This document shows positions 10,202-20,297 of a DNA stretch of 64,000 nucleotides, in pieces. The translations under genes and the position numbers were made by a program. Numbering within the stretch: position 1 is the first letter of the stretch; every line of letters begins with the position of its first letter. The notes under the pieces are model-generated. The model was not told the origin of the DNA and ran no database searches. It saw only the letters and a list, made by a program, of their open reading frames with translations. The DNA is from Lagopus muta (lineage: Eukaryota > Chordata > Aves > Galliformes > Phasianidae), in the NCBI RefSeq assembly GCF_023343835.1, contig NC_064471.1:3394598-3458597 (forward strand). Direction: 5' to 3'.

Positions 10202-11236
10202 TTAATATGTCAGGCTTAATACCGGGGCATTAATTAAGTCCGTCTTTAAATCTTCGAGTTTCTGATCTTCCTCTTGGCCCCATTTCAGATGTCCGTCTTT
10301 GGTTAATTTCTCATATAAAAATTTTACCTTACTGCTATAGTTCTCAATCCATTGTCTGCAATATCCTATTAATCCCAGGATTTGCCTTATCTGTCTTTTA
10401 CTTTTCGGAGCCTGGAGGGATAGGATTCCATTCACCCTTTCTGGGTCTAATTTTTTGTTTCCTTTTGCTAACCAATGTCCCAAATACTTTACTTCCTCTT
10501 CTGTAAACTGTAATTTTGACTTTGATACTTTTAGTCCTTTTAGGCCTAAAAAGTTTAATAACTTAATGCTTTCTTTTCGGACTGCATCCTTGTCTGCCCT
10601 TGCCAGGAGCAAATCATCTACATATTGCACTAAAGTTTCCTGGGGATCTGCTTGATAAGTGCCCAGTACCTGTTCTAGTGCTTGACCAAACAGATTAGGT
10701 GATTCGGTGAATCCTTGGGGTAACACTGTCCACCTTAACTGTTGTTTCCTGTGAGTCTGGGGATCTTCCCATTCAAAGGCAAAGTAATTCCTAGATTCCT
10801 CCTTAAGGGGGCAGGCCCAGAATGCATCTTTTAAGTCTATGACTGTATACCACTTCAGTTCTGGTGTTAATTGGCTTAATAGAGTATAAGGGTTGGCGAC
10901 TACTGGGAACCAGGTGATCGTTCGCTTGTTTATTTCCCTCAAGTCATGCGCTAGCCTATATGACCCATTGGATTTCTTCACAGGTAGTATAGGTGTGTTG
11001 AATGGTGACATGCAGAGTTCTAACAAGCCTCTTGCTATTAATCGCTCAATCTGTGTTTGGAGTCCCTGTCGGCCTTCCTGTGAAATAGGGTACTGTTTTA
11101 TCCTTACAGGGATCTCTGGGTTCTTAATGGTTACTTCAAAAGGGGCAATATCCAATTTCCCCATCGAATCAGAGGTACACCACACCTCAGGATTTATCTG
11201 TTCTTCATCCTTTACTGTCAGGGTGCATAATTTTAG
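10202..11236 (-). pseudogene. pol: Class I reverse transcriptase, copy A
   Basis: A 327-codon open frame from 11185, open upstream in the same frame as far as the TGA at 11237-11239. RT motifs in the 327 residues: PFNTPILPVKKSNGSYRLAHD, VIDLKDAFW (Asp117), LPQGFTESPN, and YVDD at 188-191. The LPQGF and YVDD style is that of gammaretrovirus-like (class I) RT. It ends with LSLTY at a frameshift near 10203. The segment from 10456 to the 5' end is repeated at 16562-17394 with about nine substitutions over 830 bases. The catalytic residues are intact, but its upstream protease and downstream RNase H are broken. Confidence 0.87.
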
Positions 11237-11239
11237 TCA

Positions 11240-11719
11240 GCTCCTTGTTTCTGAGTTCCAAATTAACTCCTAATTCAACAATCCGTTCCCTTCCCAACAA
11301 ATTATACTATGCTTCAGGCACTAACAAAAAAGATCCAAGGCCATACCTACAGGGTGCTTCTATCTCTACTCCTTTGATTATTGACACTTTAAATGGTTCA
11401 CCCTTGGGACCGACTATTTGAAGTTTTTCTGAGGAAACTGAGCATCCCCTGGGCAGCTTTTGGACAGCAGATTTTCTGCCCCGGAGTCCACAAGGAACTC
11501 CATTTCCTGGCGCTGAGGACCCACTTTCAATTTTATCAAGGGCTCTATTCCTTTAAGGGTCCCCAGCACATAAAGCCCCTGACCCCACTAATCTTCCTGG
11601 AACATATTTTTGTCTTGTATTCGCTTTCTGCAATCTCTTTTATTGTGTCCTATTTTCTGGCAATAAAAACATTCGATTTGCCTCATATACCTAGTCACTT
11701 TCTGAATGGGAACTACTGA
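11240..11719 (-). pseudogene. gag-pro: Class I gag nucleocapsid end and protease, copy A
   Basis: Minus-strand reading. A zinc knuckle of the form CX2CX4HX4C (CFYCQKIGHNKRDC) is at about 11630-11671. It is followed by a TAG at 11588-11590 with the frame continuing unchanged into WGQGL and then a protease with LVDSGAEN (11477-11491). One stop codon between Gag and protease in the same frame is the gammaretroviral readthrough arrangement. Protease is then broken by a frameshift after about 11440, an in-frame TAG near 11303-11305 and another frameshift before RT. Upstream gag is missing: the element stops at about 11719, where unrelated plus-strand sequence begins. An almost identical copy lies at 25555-25985. 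Confidence 0.8.
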
Positions 11720-12096
11720 GTCAAGGCCTGAACCTCTGATTGATCACCTGAGGAGAGCCATGAGTCAGCCAGAGGAGCACAGGTGAAGGCAATTCACCTG
11801 CCCTGCCAGAAGGGGTGGAGCCTGGTTCCACTCCTCCTAGACCTATTTAAGAGCTGGCTACAGGGGGGAAAGGTCTTGTTCTGTGATCTTTTCTTGTATT
11901 TTTTTTTTTCCTGGGTGAGTCTTGAACACGGGTAAGCTCTTCATCTTTACTGTTTTGGATTCTTTGTCTACTTAATATCTGTTGTTTATTTGCTTTGGTA
12001 GCCAGGTAGGCTGTATTTACTTAAATTTATCTCATGTTTTTTCTTTGGAAATTCTATAAATGGGTCTAGAGGGAGAATAATACTTATCTAAAGAAA
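11720..12096 (+). promoter_or_regulatory. Promoter-like segment of a retroelement, copy A
   Basis: This stretch has the make-up of an LTR promoter or 5' leader: CAGGTGAA (11780-11787) and TTCACCTG (11793-11800) form an inverted repeat of two E-boxes. About 50 bases on is a TATA-like TATTTAAG (11844-11851), and then a T-rich stretch and GTGAGT. It precedes the gag-like pseudogene on the same strand. I cannot define LTR ends or find a primer binding site, so its identity as an LTR is inference. Confidence 0.45.
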
Positions 12097-12760
12097 GTGA
12101 TTCCAGGGCAGATCCCAGGATTTGTGGTATCCCCCTGTTATGAGCTAGCATTTATCATTGATAAAGGGGGTCTCTTAAACGTTATGTGCAATATCACCCC
12201 GTATCGCATGGTGGATTGCTTTCTAGGACTTAGCAAGGTTGTGCTCATCACTAAAGAGAAACAACTGGTTGTCTCCACAGTAGCATGGCCACTATTAAGT
12301 GCCTTAAATCATGCGAATATAAGAAATAATATTTCAGAAAATAAAAAAACAAGTTTTGAAAGACTATATTGAGAAACTAGAGCGAGAACTTAGTGTATTA
12401 ACAGGGAAAAAGCCAATTCTACATCTTCCCGTAGGCCAAGTTGGCAGCATTTCAATAGGCGATCACAAGACTATTGAATCAACCGACTCGGTTGAACAGG
12501 AGTATAAAAACTCCAAATTGGCTCTTGAATATGCTATTTCTGACTGATCCATTCAAAGTATTTCCTGTCATAACCCAGAAAACAAAGTGCAGGACCAACT
12601 AGCAGGGTTGCTGCCTGATCAGTGGCACCCTGCCCAGATTCATTTACATTTAACGGCCCAGCAATACACGGTAACAAAATTGATGGATTTAATAAAGCGA
12701 TATCGGCTGATGCCTAGAGAAATGGTGCCAGCTTGGTTATTAAGACTGTGGGATTCTCGG
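12097..12760 (+). pseudogene. gag: gag-like pseudogene ending in the tandem array, copy A
   Basis: Three consecutive frame pieces: 12097-12372, then 12356-12547 after a frameshift in an A-rich run, then 12587 on, in the same frame after a TGA at 12545-12547. Residues such as DYIEKLERELSVLTGK suggest a short coiled coil. GLLPDQWHPAQIHLHLTAQQ and PREMVPAWLLRLWDS look like the capsid region of an ERV-L-type Gag, but I assign this from style and context only. The protein ends abruptly where the array starts: after GGGATTCTCGG (12750-12760) the sequence becomes GGAGAGGAGAGG. A copy with the identical junction is at 26363-27026; the one amino-acid change I see is Ser for Asn in VGSISIG. No upstream half of Gag or zinc knuckle is present. 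Confidence 0.6.
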
Positions 12761-15700
12761 GGAGAGGAGAGGTTAAGAACTGTATATAGAGTAGACTGTA
12801 ACTTACATGGGAGATAAAATGAGGAGAGGAGAGGTCACAGAGGAGAGGAGAGGTTAAGAACTGTATATAGAGTAGACTGTAACTTACATGAGAGATAAAA
12901 TGAGGAGAGGAGAGGTGAAGAACTGTATATAGAGTAGACTGTAACGTACATGAGAGATAAAATGAGGACAGGACAGGAGAGGTCATAGAGGACAGGAGAG
13001 GTCAGAGAGGAGTGGAGAGGAGAGGTCATAGAGGACAGGAGATGTCATAGAAGAGAGGAGAGGAGAGGTGAAGAACTGTATATAGAGTAGACTGTAACAT
13101 ACATAAGAGATAAAATGAGGAGAGGAGAGGTTAAAAACTGTATACTGAGTAGACAGTAACTTACATGAGAGATGAAATGAGGAGAGGAGAGGTCAAGAAC
13201 TGTATTTAGAGCAGACTAACTTAAATGAGAGTTAAAATGAGGAGAGGAGGAGTCTTAGAGGACAGGGGATGTCATAGAGGAGAGGTGAGGAGAGGAGAGG
13301 TCATAGAGGGCAGGAGATGTCATAGAGGAGAGGAGTGGTGAAGAACTGTATATAGAGTAGACTGTAATGTACATGAGAGATAAATAGAGGAGAGGAGAGT
13401 TCATAGAGGACTGGAGATGACATAGAAGAGAGGAGAGGAGAGGTCATAGAGGAGAGTAGAGGTGAAGAACTGTATACAGGGTAGACTGTAACGTACAAGA
13501 GAGATAAAATGAGGAGAGGAGGGGTCATAGAGGAGAGGTTATGAGAGAAGAGGAGAGGTCGTAGAGGAGAGGAGAGGTTAAGAACTGTATATATAGCACG
13601 CTGTAACTTACATGAGAGATAAAATCCATAGATAAATAGAGGAGAGGTCATAGAAGAGAGGAGAGGAGAGGTGAAGAGCTGTATATAGTGTAGACTGCTA
13701 CGTACATGAGAGATAAAATGAGGAGAGGTCATATAGGAGAGGTGTGGAGAGGAGAGGTCATAGAAGAGAGGAGAGGTTAAGAACAGTATATAGAGCATAC
13801 TGTAACTTACATGAGAGATAGAATGAGGAGAGGTCAGAGAGGAGAGGTCGGAGAGGAGAGATTAAGAACTGTATATAGAGTAGGCTGTAACTTACATGAG
13901 AGATAAAATGAGGAGAGGAGAGGACAGGAGAGGAGAGGAGAGGTCATAGAGGCGAGGAGTGGAGAGGAGAGGAGAGGTTAAGAACTGTATATAGAGCAGA
14001 CTGTAACTTAAATGACAGATAAAATGAGGAGAGGACAGGAGAGGTCATAGAGGACAGGAGAGGTCTTAGAGGAGAGGTTATGAGAGGAGAGGTCATGGGC
14101 GAGAGGAGAGGAGAAAAGTGGAAAGGTCATAGAGGTGAGGACAGGAGAGGAGAGGTTAAGAACTGTATGTAGAGTAGACTGTAACTTACATGAGAGAAAA
14201 AATGAGGTGAGGAGAGGCGATGAGAGGAGAGGTCATAGAGGACAGGAGATGTCATAGAGGAGAGGAGAGGTTGAATACTGTATGTAGAGGAGATTGTAAC
14301 GTACATGAGAGATAAAATGAGGAGAGGAGAGGTCATAGAGGAGAGGAGATTTCGGAGAGGAGAGGTGAAGATCTGTATATAGAGTAGACTGTAACGTATA
14401 TGAGAGATAAAATGAGGGGAGGAGAGTACAGGAGAGGAGATGAGAGGTCATAGAGGAGAGGAGTGGAGAGGAGAGGTTAAGAACTGTATGTAGAGCAGAC
14501 TGTAACTTACATAAGAGATAAAATGAGGTGAGGAGTGGTCATAGAGGACGGGTCATAGAGGAGAGGAGAGGTTAAGAACTGTATATAGAACAGACTGTAA
14601 CTTACATGAGAGATGAGGAGAGGTCATAGAGGACAGGAGATTTCGGAGAGGAGAGGAGAGGAACTATATATAGAGTAGACTGTAACGTACATGAGAGATA
14701 AAATGAGGAGAGGAGAGGTCATAGAGGGCAGGAGATGTCAGAGGAGAGGAGAGGTGAAGTACTGTATATAGAGTAGACTGTAACGTACATGAGAGATAAA
14801 TAGAGGAGAGGAGAGGTCATAGTGGACTGGAGTTGACATAGAAGAGAGGAGGGGAGAGGTCTTAGAGGAGAGGTGAAGAACTGTATACCGGGTAGACTGT
14901 AACGTACATGAGAGATAAAATGAGGAGAGGAGGGGTCATAGAGGAGAGGTCATAGAGGAGAGGTCATAGAGGAGAGGTCATAGAGGAGAGGTCATAGAGG
15001 AGAGGTCATAGAGGAGAGGTCATAGAGGAGAGGAAAGGTTAAGAACTGTATTTAGAGCTCACTAACTTACATGAGAGATAAAATGGGGACAGGAGAGGTC
15101 TTAGAGGACAGGAGATGTCATAGAGGAGAGGAGTGGTCATAGAGGGCAGGAGATGTCATAGAGGAGAGGAGAGGTGATGAACTGTATGTAGAGTAGACTG
15201 TAACTTCTATGAGAGATAAAATGTGGAGAGGAGAGGAGAGGTGAAGATCTGTATATAGAGTAGACTGTAACGTACATGAGAGATAAAATGAGGAGCGGAG
15301 AGGAAACGATAGGAGAGGTCACAGCGGACCGGAGAGGTCAGAGAGGAGGAGAGGTCAGAGAGGAGAGGTGAAGAACTGTATATAGAGCAGACTGTAACGT
15401 ATATGAGAGATAAAATGAGGAGAGGAGGGGAGAGGTCATAGAGGACAGGAGATGTCATAGAGGAGAGGAGAGGTTATGAGAGGAGAGGTCATAGTGGAGA
15501 GGTGAAGAACTGTATATGGAGTAGACTGTAACATATATGAGAGATAAAATGAGGGGAGGAGAGGAGAGTACAGGAGATGAGAGGTCATGGAGGAGAGGTG
15601 TGGAGAGGAGAGGTTAAGAACTGTATATAGCACAGACTGTAGCTTATATGAGAGATAAAATGAGGAGAGGTGAAGAACTGTATATAGAGTAGACTGTAAC

Positions 15701-15819
15701 TTAAATGAGAGATAAAATGAGGAGAGGAGAGGTCATAGAGGAGAGGAGAGGTCATAGAGGAGAGGAGAGGTTAAGAACTCTATCTAGAGTAGACTGTAAC
15801 TTACATGAGAGATAAATAG
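12761..15819. repeat. Purine-rich tandem array, small copy
   Basis: About 3.06 kb of monomers with a conserved core of about 50 bases (AACTGTATATAGAGTAGACT, then GTAACKTACATGAGAGATAA, then AATGAGG) and a linker made of AGAGG/GGAGA pentamers with TCATAGAGGACAGGAGATGT and TCATAGAGGAGAGG modules. The core-to-core distance varies, from about 60-75 bp for short units to 110-120 bp for long ones. At 14938-15030 a run of 15-bp steps, GTCATAGAGGAGAG repeated about six times, is a sub-array of the linker module. The left edge is inside the gag-like pseudogene; the right edge is the truncated LTR. The plus strand is strongly purine-rich. Minus-strand open frames here (SPLLSSPHFISHV...) come from the composition and I do not regard them as genes. 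Confidence 0.95.
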
Positions 15820-16196
15820 TACCTATCCCTGTACATTACAGCAGTCACGGGATCTGGCCCTTCCGGGTGGGGGGGGCGCTCTCTTGCTGCCTTGCAGTGG
15901 GTGCTGGAGTGTGCTTTGCTAGCCGTTCCATGCTTTTCAGGTTTGAATCGGTCCCGGGAACTCTCTCTCTCACTTATCTTGTCTGATTTATTAATCTCAA
16001 TTTCAATTAAATTGTATCTACTGTGTTATCTTGTATTTCAATATTATAGTAAAATAAGTTTTCCTCCATAGATTGTTGCCGCTGTTCTTTTCCTCCCTTC
16101 CTTCCTTCCCATTTTTGTGGGACTGGGGTGGGGGGGAAGGGCAGAGGCCTGTCGCCCCTGTCACGGACATAGATTGATCTGGTCAACTCCGTGACA
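15820..16196 (+). mobile_element. 5'-truncated ERV-L-type LTR after the array
   Basis: 377 bp matching 7233-7609 (LTR of ERV-L copy 2) from TACCTATCCCTGTACATT to CCGTGACA, with scattered differences, for instance a longer CTCTCTCTCTC and a shorter G-run. It includes the same terminal hairpin (16159-16167 and 16188-16196). The U3 start is missing; the array's last core (GAGAGATAAATAG) adjoins directly. It is on the same strand as the gag-like pseudogene at 12097. Confidence 0.88.
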
Positions 16197-16319
16197 CTGC
16201 AGTAGGAAACTGGCCCCTGCTGTTGTTACAGCTTACTAGTGATAAGCTTACAAATGATTTGATTAACAAACAACAGATTGCTCCTATTATAATTCCCCCC
16301 TTTCCTTTTTCCTATTTTG
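16197..16319 (-). other. Class I copy B: polypurine tract and partial U3
   Basis: On the minus strand, just after the env-derived stop codon, comes AAAAAGGAAAGGGGGGAAT (about 16292-16311), a clear retroviral polypurine tract. The following 100 bases should be U3 of the class I LTR but do not begin with a clear TG, and are cut at 16196 by the ERV-L LTR end. Confidence 0.6.
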
Positions 16320-17394
16320 TTAATCAAATCGATTAACGGCTTCCCGAGCCAACTCAAGGATAAGGGTCTCATTGACCTCCTCCTCCTCTAATGGTTCATA
16401 TTGTTTTCTGATCAACATTAAATGTGCCGCTTCAAGTCTGCTTTTTACTAGGGTGATTATTTTATTAGAAATACAGGGTCCAAAGGTTAGAACTAACATC
16501 AACCAAATCAAAGGACCAGCTACTGTTGATAATAATGTGTGTGTATATATATATAAAATAATGTTTCCTTTTGCTATCCAGTGTCCCAAATACTTTACTT
16601 CCTCTTCTGTAAACTGTAATTTTGACTTTGATGCTTTTAGTCCTTTTAGGCCTAAAAAGTTTAATAACTTAATACTTTCTTTTCGGATTGCATCCTTGTC
16701 TGCCCTTGCCAGGAGCAAATCATCTACATATTGCACTAAGGTTTCCTGGGGATCTGCTTGATAAGTGCCCAGTACCTGTTCTAGTGCTTGACCAAACAGA
16801 TTAGGTGATTCGGTGAATCCTTGGGGTAACACTGTCCACCTTAACTGTTGTTTCCTGTGAGTCTGGGGATCTTCCCATTCAAAGGCAAAGTAATTCCTAG
16901 ATTCCTCCTTAAGGGGGCAGGCCCAGAATGCATCTTTTAAGTCTATGACTGTATACCACTTCAGTTCTGGTGTTAATTGGCTTAATAGAGTATAAGGGTT
17001 GGCGACTACTGGGAACCAGGTGACCGTTCGCTTGTTTATTTCCCTCAAGTCATGCGCTAGCCTATATGACCCATTGGATTTCTTCACAGGTAGTATAGGT
17101 GTGTTGAATGGTGACATGCAGAGTTCTAACAAGCCTCTTGCTATTAATCGCTCAATCTGTGTTTGGAGTCCCTGTCGGCCTTCCTGTGAAATAGGGTACT
17201 GTTTTATCCTTACAGGGATCTCTGGGTTCTTAATGGTTACTTCAAAAGGGGCAATATCCAATTTCCCCATCGAATCAGAGGTACACCACACCTCAGGATT
17301 TATCTGTTCTTCATCCTTTACTGTCAGGGTGCATAATTTTAGTCAGCTCCTTGTTTCTGAGTTCCAAATTAACTCCTAATTCAATAATCTGTTC
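16320..17394 (-). pseudogene. Class I copy B: RT fused in frame to env membrane anchor and tail
   Basis: A 323-codon open frame from 17291. Residues 1-243 are the same RT as in copy A (about 99% identical DNA), including VIDLKDAFW, LPQGF and YVDD. After KGN, at the TGTGTATATATATATA tract near 16540-16561, the frame continues into sequence absent from copy A: a hydrophobic segment, LLSTVAGPLIWLMLVLTFG (about residues 253-271), then an acidic tail with YEPLEEEEVNE. This is the membrane anchor and cytoplasmic tail of a gamma-type Env. The element has therefore lost everything between RT and the end of env, apparently with one breakpoint in the TA microsatellite. The fusion frame has no stop. It is most likely an accident of deletion; expression is unknown. 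Confidence 0.8.
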
Positions 17395-17400
17395 CCTTCC
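17395..17400. other. Target-site duplication CCTTCC, left
   Basis: CCTTCC flanks the provirus here and again at 25555-25560. The empty site in copy A (11289-11294) has it once. Six base pairs fits alpha- and betaretroviral integration. Confidence 0.95.
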
Positions 17401-17642
17401 TGTTGCCGTTCAAGCCCGTTTCGAATTTCCCGGGAGACCGCAGCTTGGCCAATTACTGAGGCGACACCAATATGATGAGCAGCAAATGGCGTTTATTACC
17501 CGTATACACTACCTTATATAGCCTAATTACTTCGTCTACGCCCCCAAGGGGGCACATCACACATCAATCATTAGAGCAGGGAGGGAGCTTAACACATCAG
17601 ACCCCGCGGGGGGGTCTCGCAGTTTCGCAGTTGCTGACAACA
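17401..17642 (-). repeat. 3' LTR of the provirus
   Basis: 242 bp with TGTTG..CAACA ends, preceded on the minus strand by the polypurine tract. Its four differences from the 5' LTR are at about 17412 (A/G), 17457 (T/C), 17500 (C/A) and 17522 (G/C). Confidence 0.95.
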
Positions 17643-17655
17643 TCTCCCCCTCTCC
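17643..17655 (-). other. Polypurine tract of the provirus
   Basis: Minus strand GGAGAGGGGGAGA directly abuts the TGTTG start of the 3' LTR, as required for plus-strand priming. Confidence 0.9.
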
Positions 17656-17759
17656 ATGCTCAAGAAAGCATACTACAACTCGAGAGGACCCTAATCGCGT
17701 ACACCCCGAAATCCCCGCATTGCGCCTATACATGCCGTTGTCCTCTCGGTTAAGCCTTG

Positions 17760-17990
17760 CCCCATTACAACCCGATTCGCAAAATATCCTATCCTAATAA
17801 CCCTATAACTTATATAACACTATATAACTTATAACCCTATATAACCTTACAACTTATAACCTTATGTACTTATAACCTTATAGCTTAATGATCTATATAC
17901 TTATAACCTTATAACCTTATACTTATAACCTTATAACTTATAACTTATATACTTATATAACCTTATAACCTTATAACTTAATGACAACCT
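17760..17990 (-). repeat. AT-rich imperfect tandem repeat in the proviral 3' untranslated region
   Basis: About 230 bases built of variants of AACCTTATAACTTAT on the plus strand, in roughly 7- and 15-base steps. It lies between the env stop and the polypurine tract. Alpharetroviruses are known to carry direct repeats with RNA-export function in this region; whether this repeat plays such a role is not evident from the sequence. It may simply be a slippage-grown minisatellite. Confidence 0.8.
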
Positions 17991-18074
17991 ATTATCTTAA
18001 CAATCCTAAAATCTTAATATCTTATATAAGTTCTACCTTAACGTTACAACCGTCTATCAGCCTTAAGATAAGTC

Positions 18075-20297
18075 TTACAAAAAACGATGCAGTGTATCCC
18101 TATTTAATGCGAAATCAAGCTGGGACACTTGCTTTAGCAAGCACCATGTCTTTATATATAATATAACTATAAGAACCAAGCATAATACTATCAGACCTAA
18201 TATAACAACTACCGGATGTAATACAGAGTTAAATATTCCCGTAGCTGTGGGAGACCAACCGAAAAGAACCTCCCACCAGTGATGTTCTCCAGCTTTCATT
18301 ACTCTTTCCAAGATGCGATGTATCTTTTTCACGTCATGATGAACAGTAATCAAGGTCTTTTGTCCATTGTCTTTGATGCGTTCTAATAGTCGATGCAGAT
18401 TGTCATGTTGTAGAAGCTCCTTTACCAAAGCGAGATTCATTCCAATCAGCGCTGGACGCAAATCTTTGATCAGGGTGTAATTGAACTGCAAAAGCTGATA
18501 TGAAGTAACAGGAACTGTATAGTTAAAATCACATCCTAAAATATTGATAAAATTGCAAACACAAAGATTTGAGTGATTGGCAGTATCAACAATCATATCC
18601 CCTATTTGTATGGAGTCGCAATGAGTTCTGATGCAAGCACATCCTTTTCCAACATATACAAGCATTGATTTGAACATCCTACCAGGCTGGACCTCAAAGT
18701 GGCAGATATTTTGTTCAGTGTCAAAACAGATATCTTGGGTCTCAAATGTATTACTTTCACAAATAAATCCTTGTTGTTCTCGCATGGCACATGAACTAAC
18801 GTCCACAGTTTGCCATTTCTCATTCTTTTGAAGAGCCCATATCCGATGTTCAATTGGATACAGAGTAGTCTCACCATGATTTAATCCTAGAGCTACGATT
18901 GGATATATCGTGTATACTGAAGCATTACTTATCATCAAAACAAAAGCCACGGCATAATTGGTGACAGGATCATAAGTGAAGTTAACTAAATGCCACCATG
19001 ATTGAAATTTTCTTTCAAACCTATTTGCATTGTCCCAAATTACTTTTCTAATTTCAGTGGGTATAGTGCCATCCTCACCTTCTCTCACGATTGTCGCAGC
19101 TATAAACTGCATCCACATCTGGGCCTGAATGCAACTGAGGGCTAAAGAAGTATTACCTTGGACCGCTGAAAGCGCATCCATAATCAGCAGATGATCTTTC
19201 CTATCTATCTTTTCCCATTGCGGTAACACATTTGATAAAAGCCATTGGCTTGTTCCTAAACTTGATAGAGACGACTGTAGAGGATGTTGCAATTCACGTA
19301 TATTACTTGTAATGGCATTCAATTTACTCATGAGTATTTCAGTGTCTATACTGTTTAAGACTCCTAAACCTGTTCCCAGAATACCAGAAACATCTCTTTT
19401 TGCTCTTCTAGATGTATCAAGTGCCTGTCAATGAAGCCATGCTGACCATCCGGCATATGACATGCCTAAAAATAATGCACAATCTGGTTTAATAGTTGAC
19501 ACATTAGTCTGCAATAATAGCATCACTCGTTTAAGGGACCATGTTGGATTAAAGATCACCTGACGCTGACCTGTGTTCTTTATGGCGTATGGCCCGATTT
19601 GATAAATTTGTGGGGAGATAACACTCTCCAGTCTCCTAGTGGGAGTTGTATATGGGACATCAGTTATTTGTTGACTAAAGAGATCCACCTTGAATTTAAA
19701 AGATCGTCCTAAGGTGTCTTGTGTCCAAAGGCATGTTATCATTACAGGTTGGGTCAGGATGAAATTATACTGGCAATCTCCCTGTTCAATAACACAGGAT
19801 TTACGATCCCTTACGCCTGATATAACATCTGTTTTCGAAATTTGAGTGGCCTTCTTATACTGAGATCCATTTACCATCCAACATTTTACTTCTATATTCT
19901 GCCCTGGTTTTCCCCAAATTCGTGGAGATCTGGTAGCATTATCCCATCCCCATTCACTTTTGTCATACGGTCTGTTTTCACGTAACACCACGGTCAGCAA
20001 AGTCAAATTATTTACTGGTCCCATCATTCCTGTATATTCCTTACGACCATACCGTAAATCACTGACAGTTATACCCTCTCCAGGAGAAATAGCTGTAAAC
20101 AACAAAAACACACAGATAACAACACAAGAGAGATTGATCTCGTCGTTATCAGTGGCTCCTTGTCTGTTTCCTTTCCCGAGGCGGGCTTCGGTCGTGGCTT
20201 CGGTCGAGGGTTCGGTGTTTTTTCTTGACGAGTCCCAAACAGCAATGCCTAAAAACAAAGCACTTAGTTCTTGATTATTTTTCTGCTTTTCCATCAT
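18075..20297 (-). pseudogene. env: Envelope glycoprotein (SU-TM) with one in-frame stop
   Basis: 740 codons in one frame, broken by TGA at 19428-19430 (codon 290). The ATG overlaps the pol stop as ATGA. The first 55 residues are polar; a hydrophobic stretch (about 56-71, CVVICVFLLFTAI) is the likely signal peptide core, so the leader is long. After the stop come the furin-type site RRAKR (19395-19409) and DVSGILGTGLGVLNSID, a plausible fusion peptide. The rest is a very long TM part of about 440 residues, with many Cys in single spacing (CACIRTHC, CVCNF), a membrane helix near 696-715 (VVVILGLIVLCLVLIVILYI) and a 25-residue tail. I see no CX6CC motif, so a non-covalent SU-TM contact is likely. 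SU is short and TM long, unlike the usual alpharetroviral Env. As read, only SU without anchor, or an internal-start product, could be made. Confidence 0.82.

Larger units (their letters stand above)
10456..14250. repeat. Segmental duplication, copy A (empty of provirus)
   Basis: 10456-11294 pairs with 16562-17400 (offset 6,106), and 11289 to about 14250 pairs with 25555 to about 28448 (offset 14,266, reduced inside the array by indels of whole units). The RT part differs at about nine of 833 bases. The stretch from protease to array start differs at about one of roughly 1,490. Within the array, copy B lacks one unit near 12890 and breaks off at about 28449, resuming with sequence like 14656 onwards. 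Confidence 0.9.

Noticed and set aside
8339..11273. Plus-strand frames opposite class I pol
   Set aside because: The minus strand carries complete retroviral motifs in register; the plus-strand frames are shadows.
12761..15819. Array as telomeric or known centromeric satellite
   Set aside because: There is no TTAGGG run and no CENP-B-box-like sequence; the monomer does not resemble any satellite I can name.
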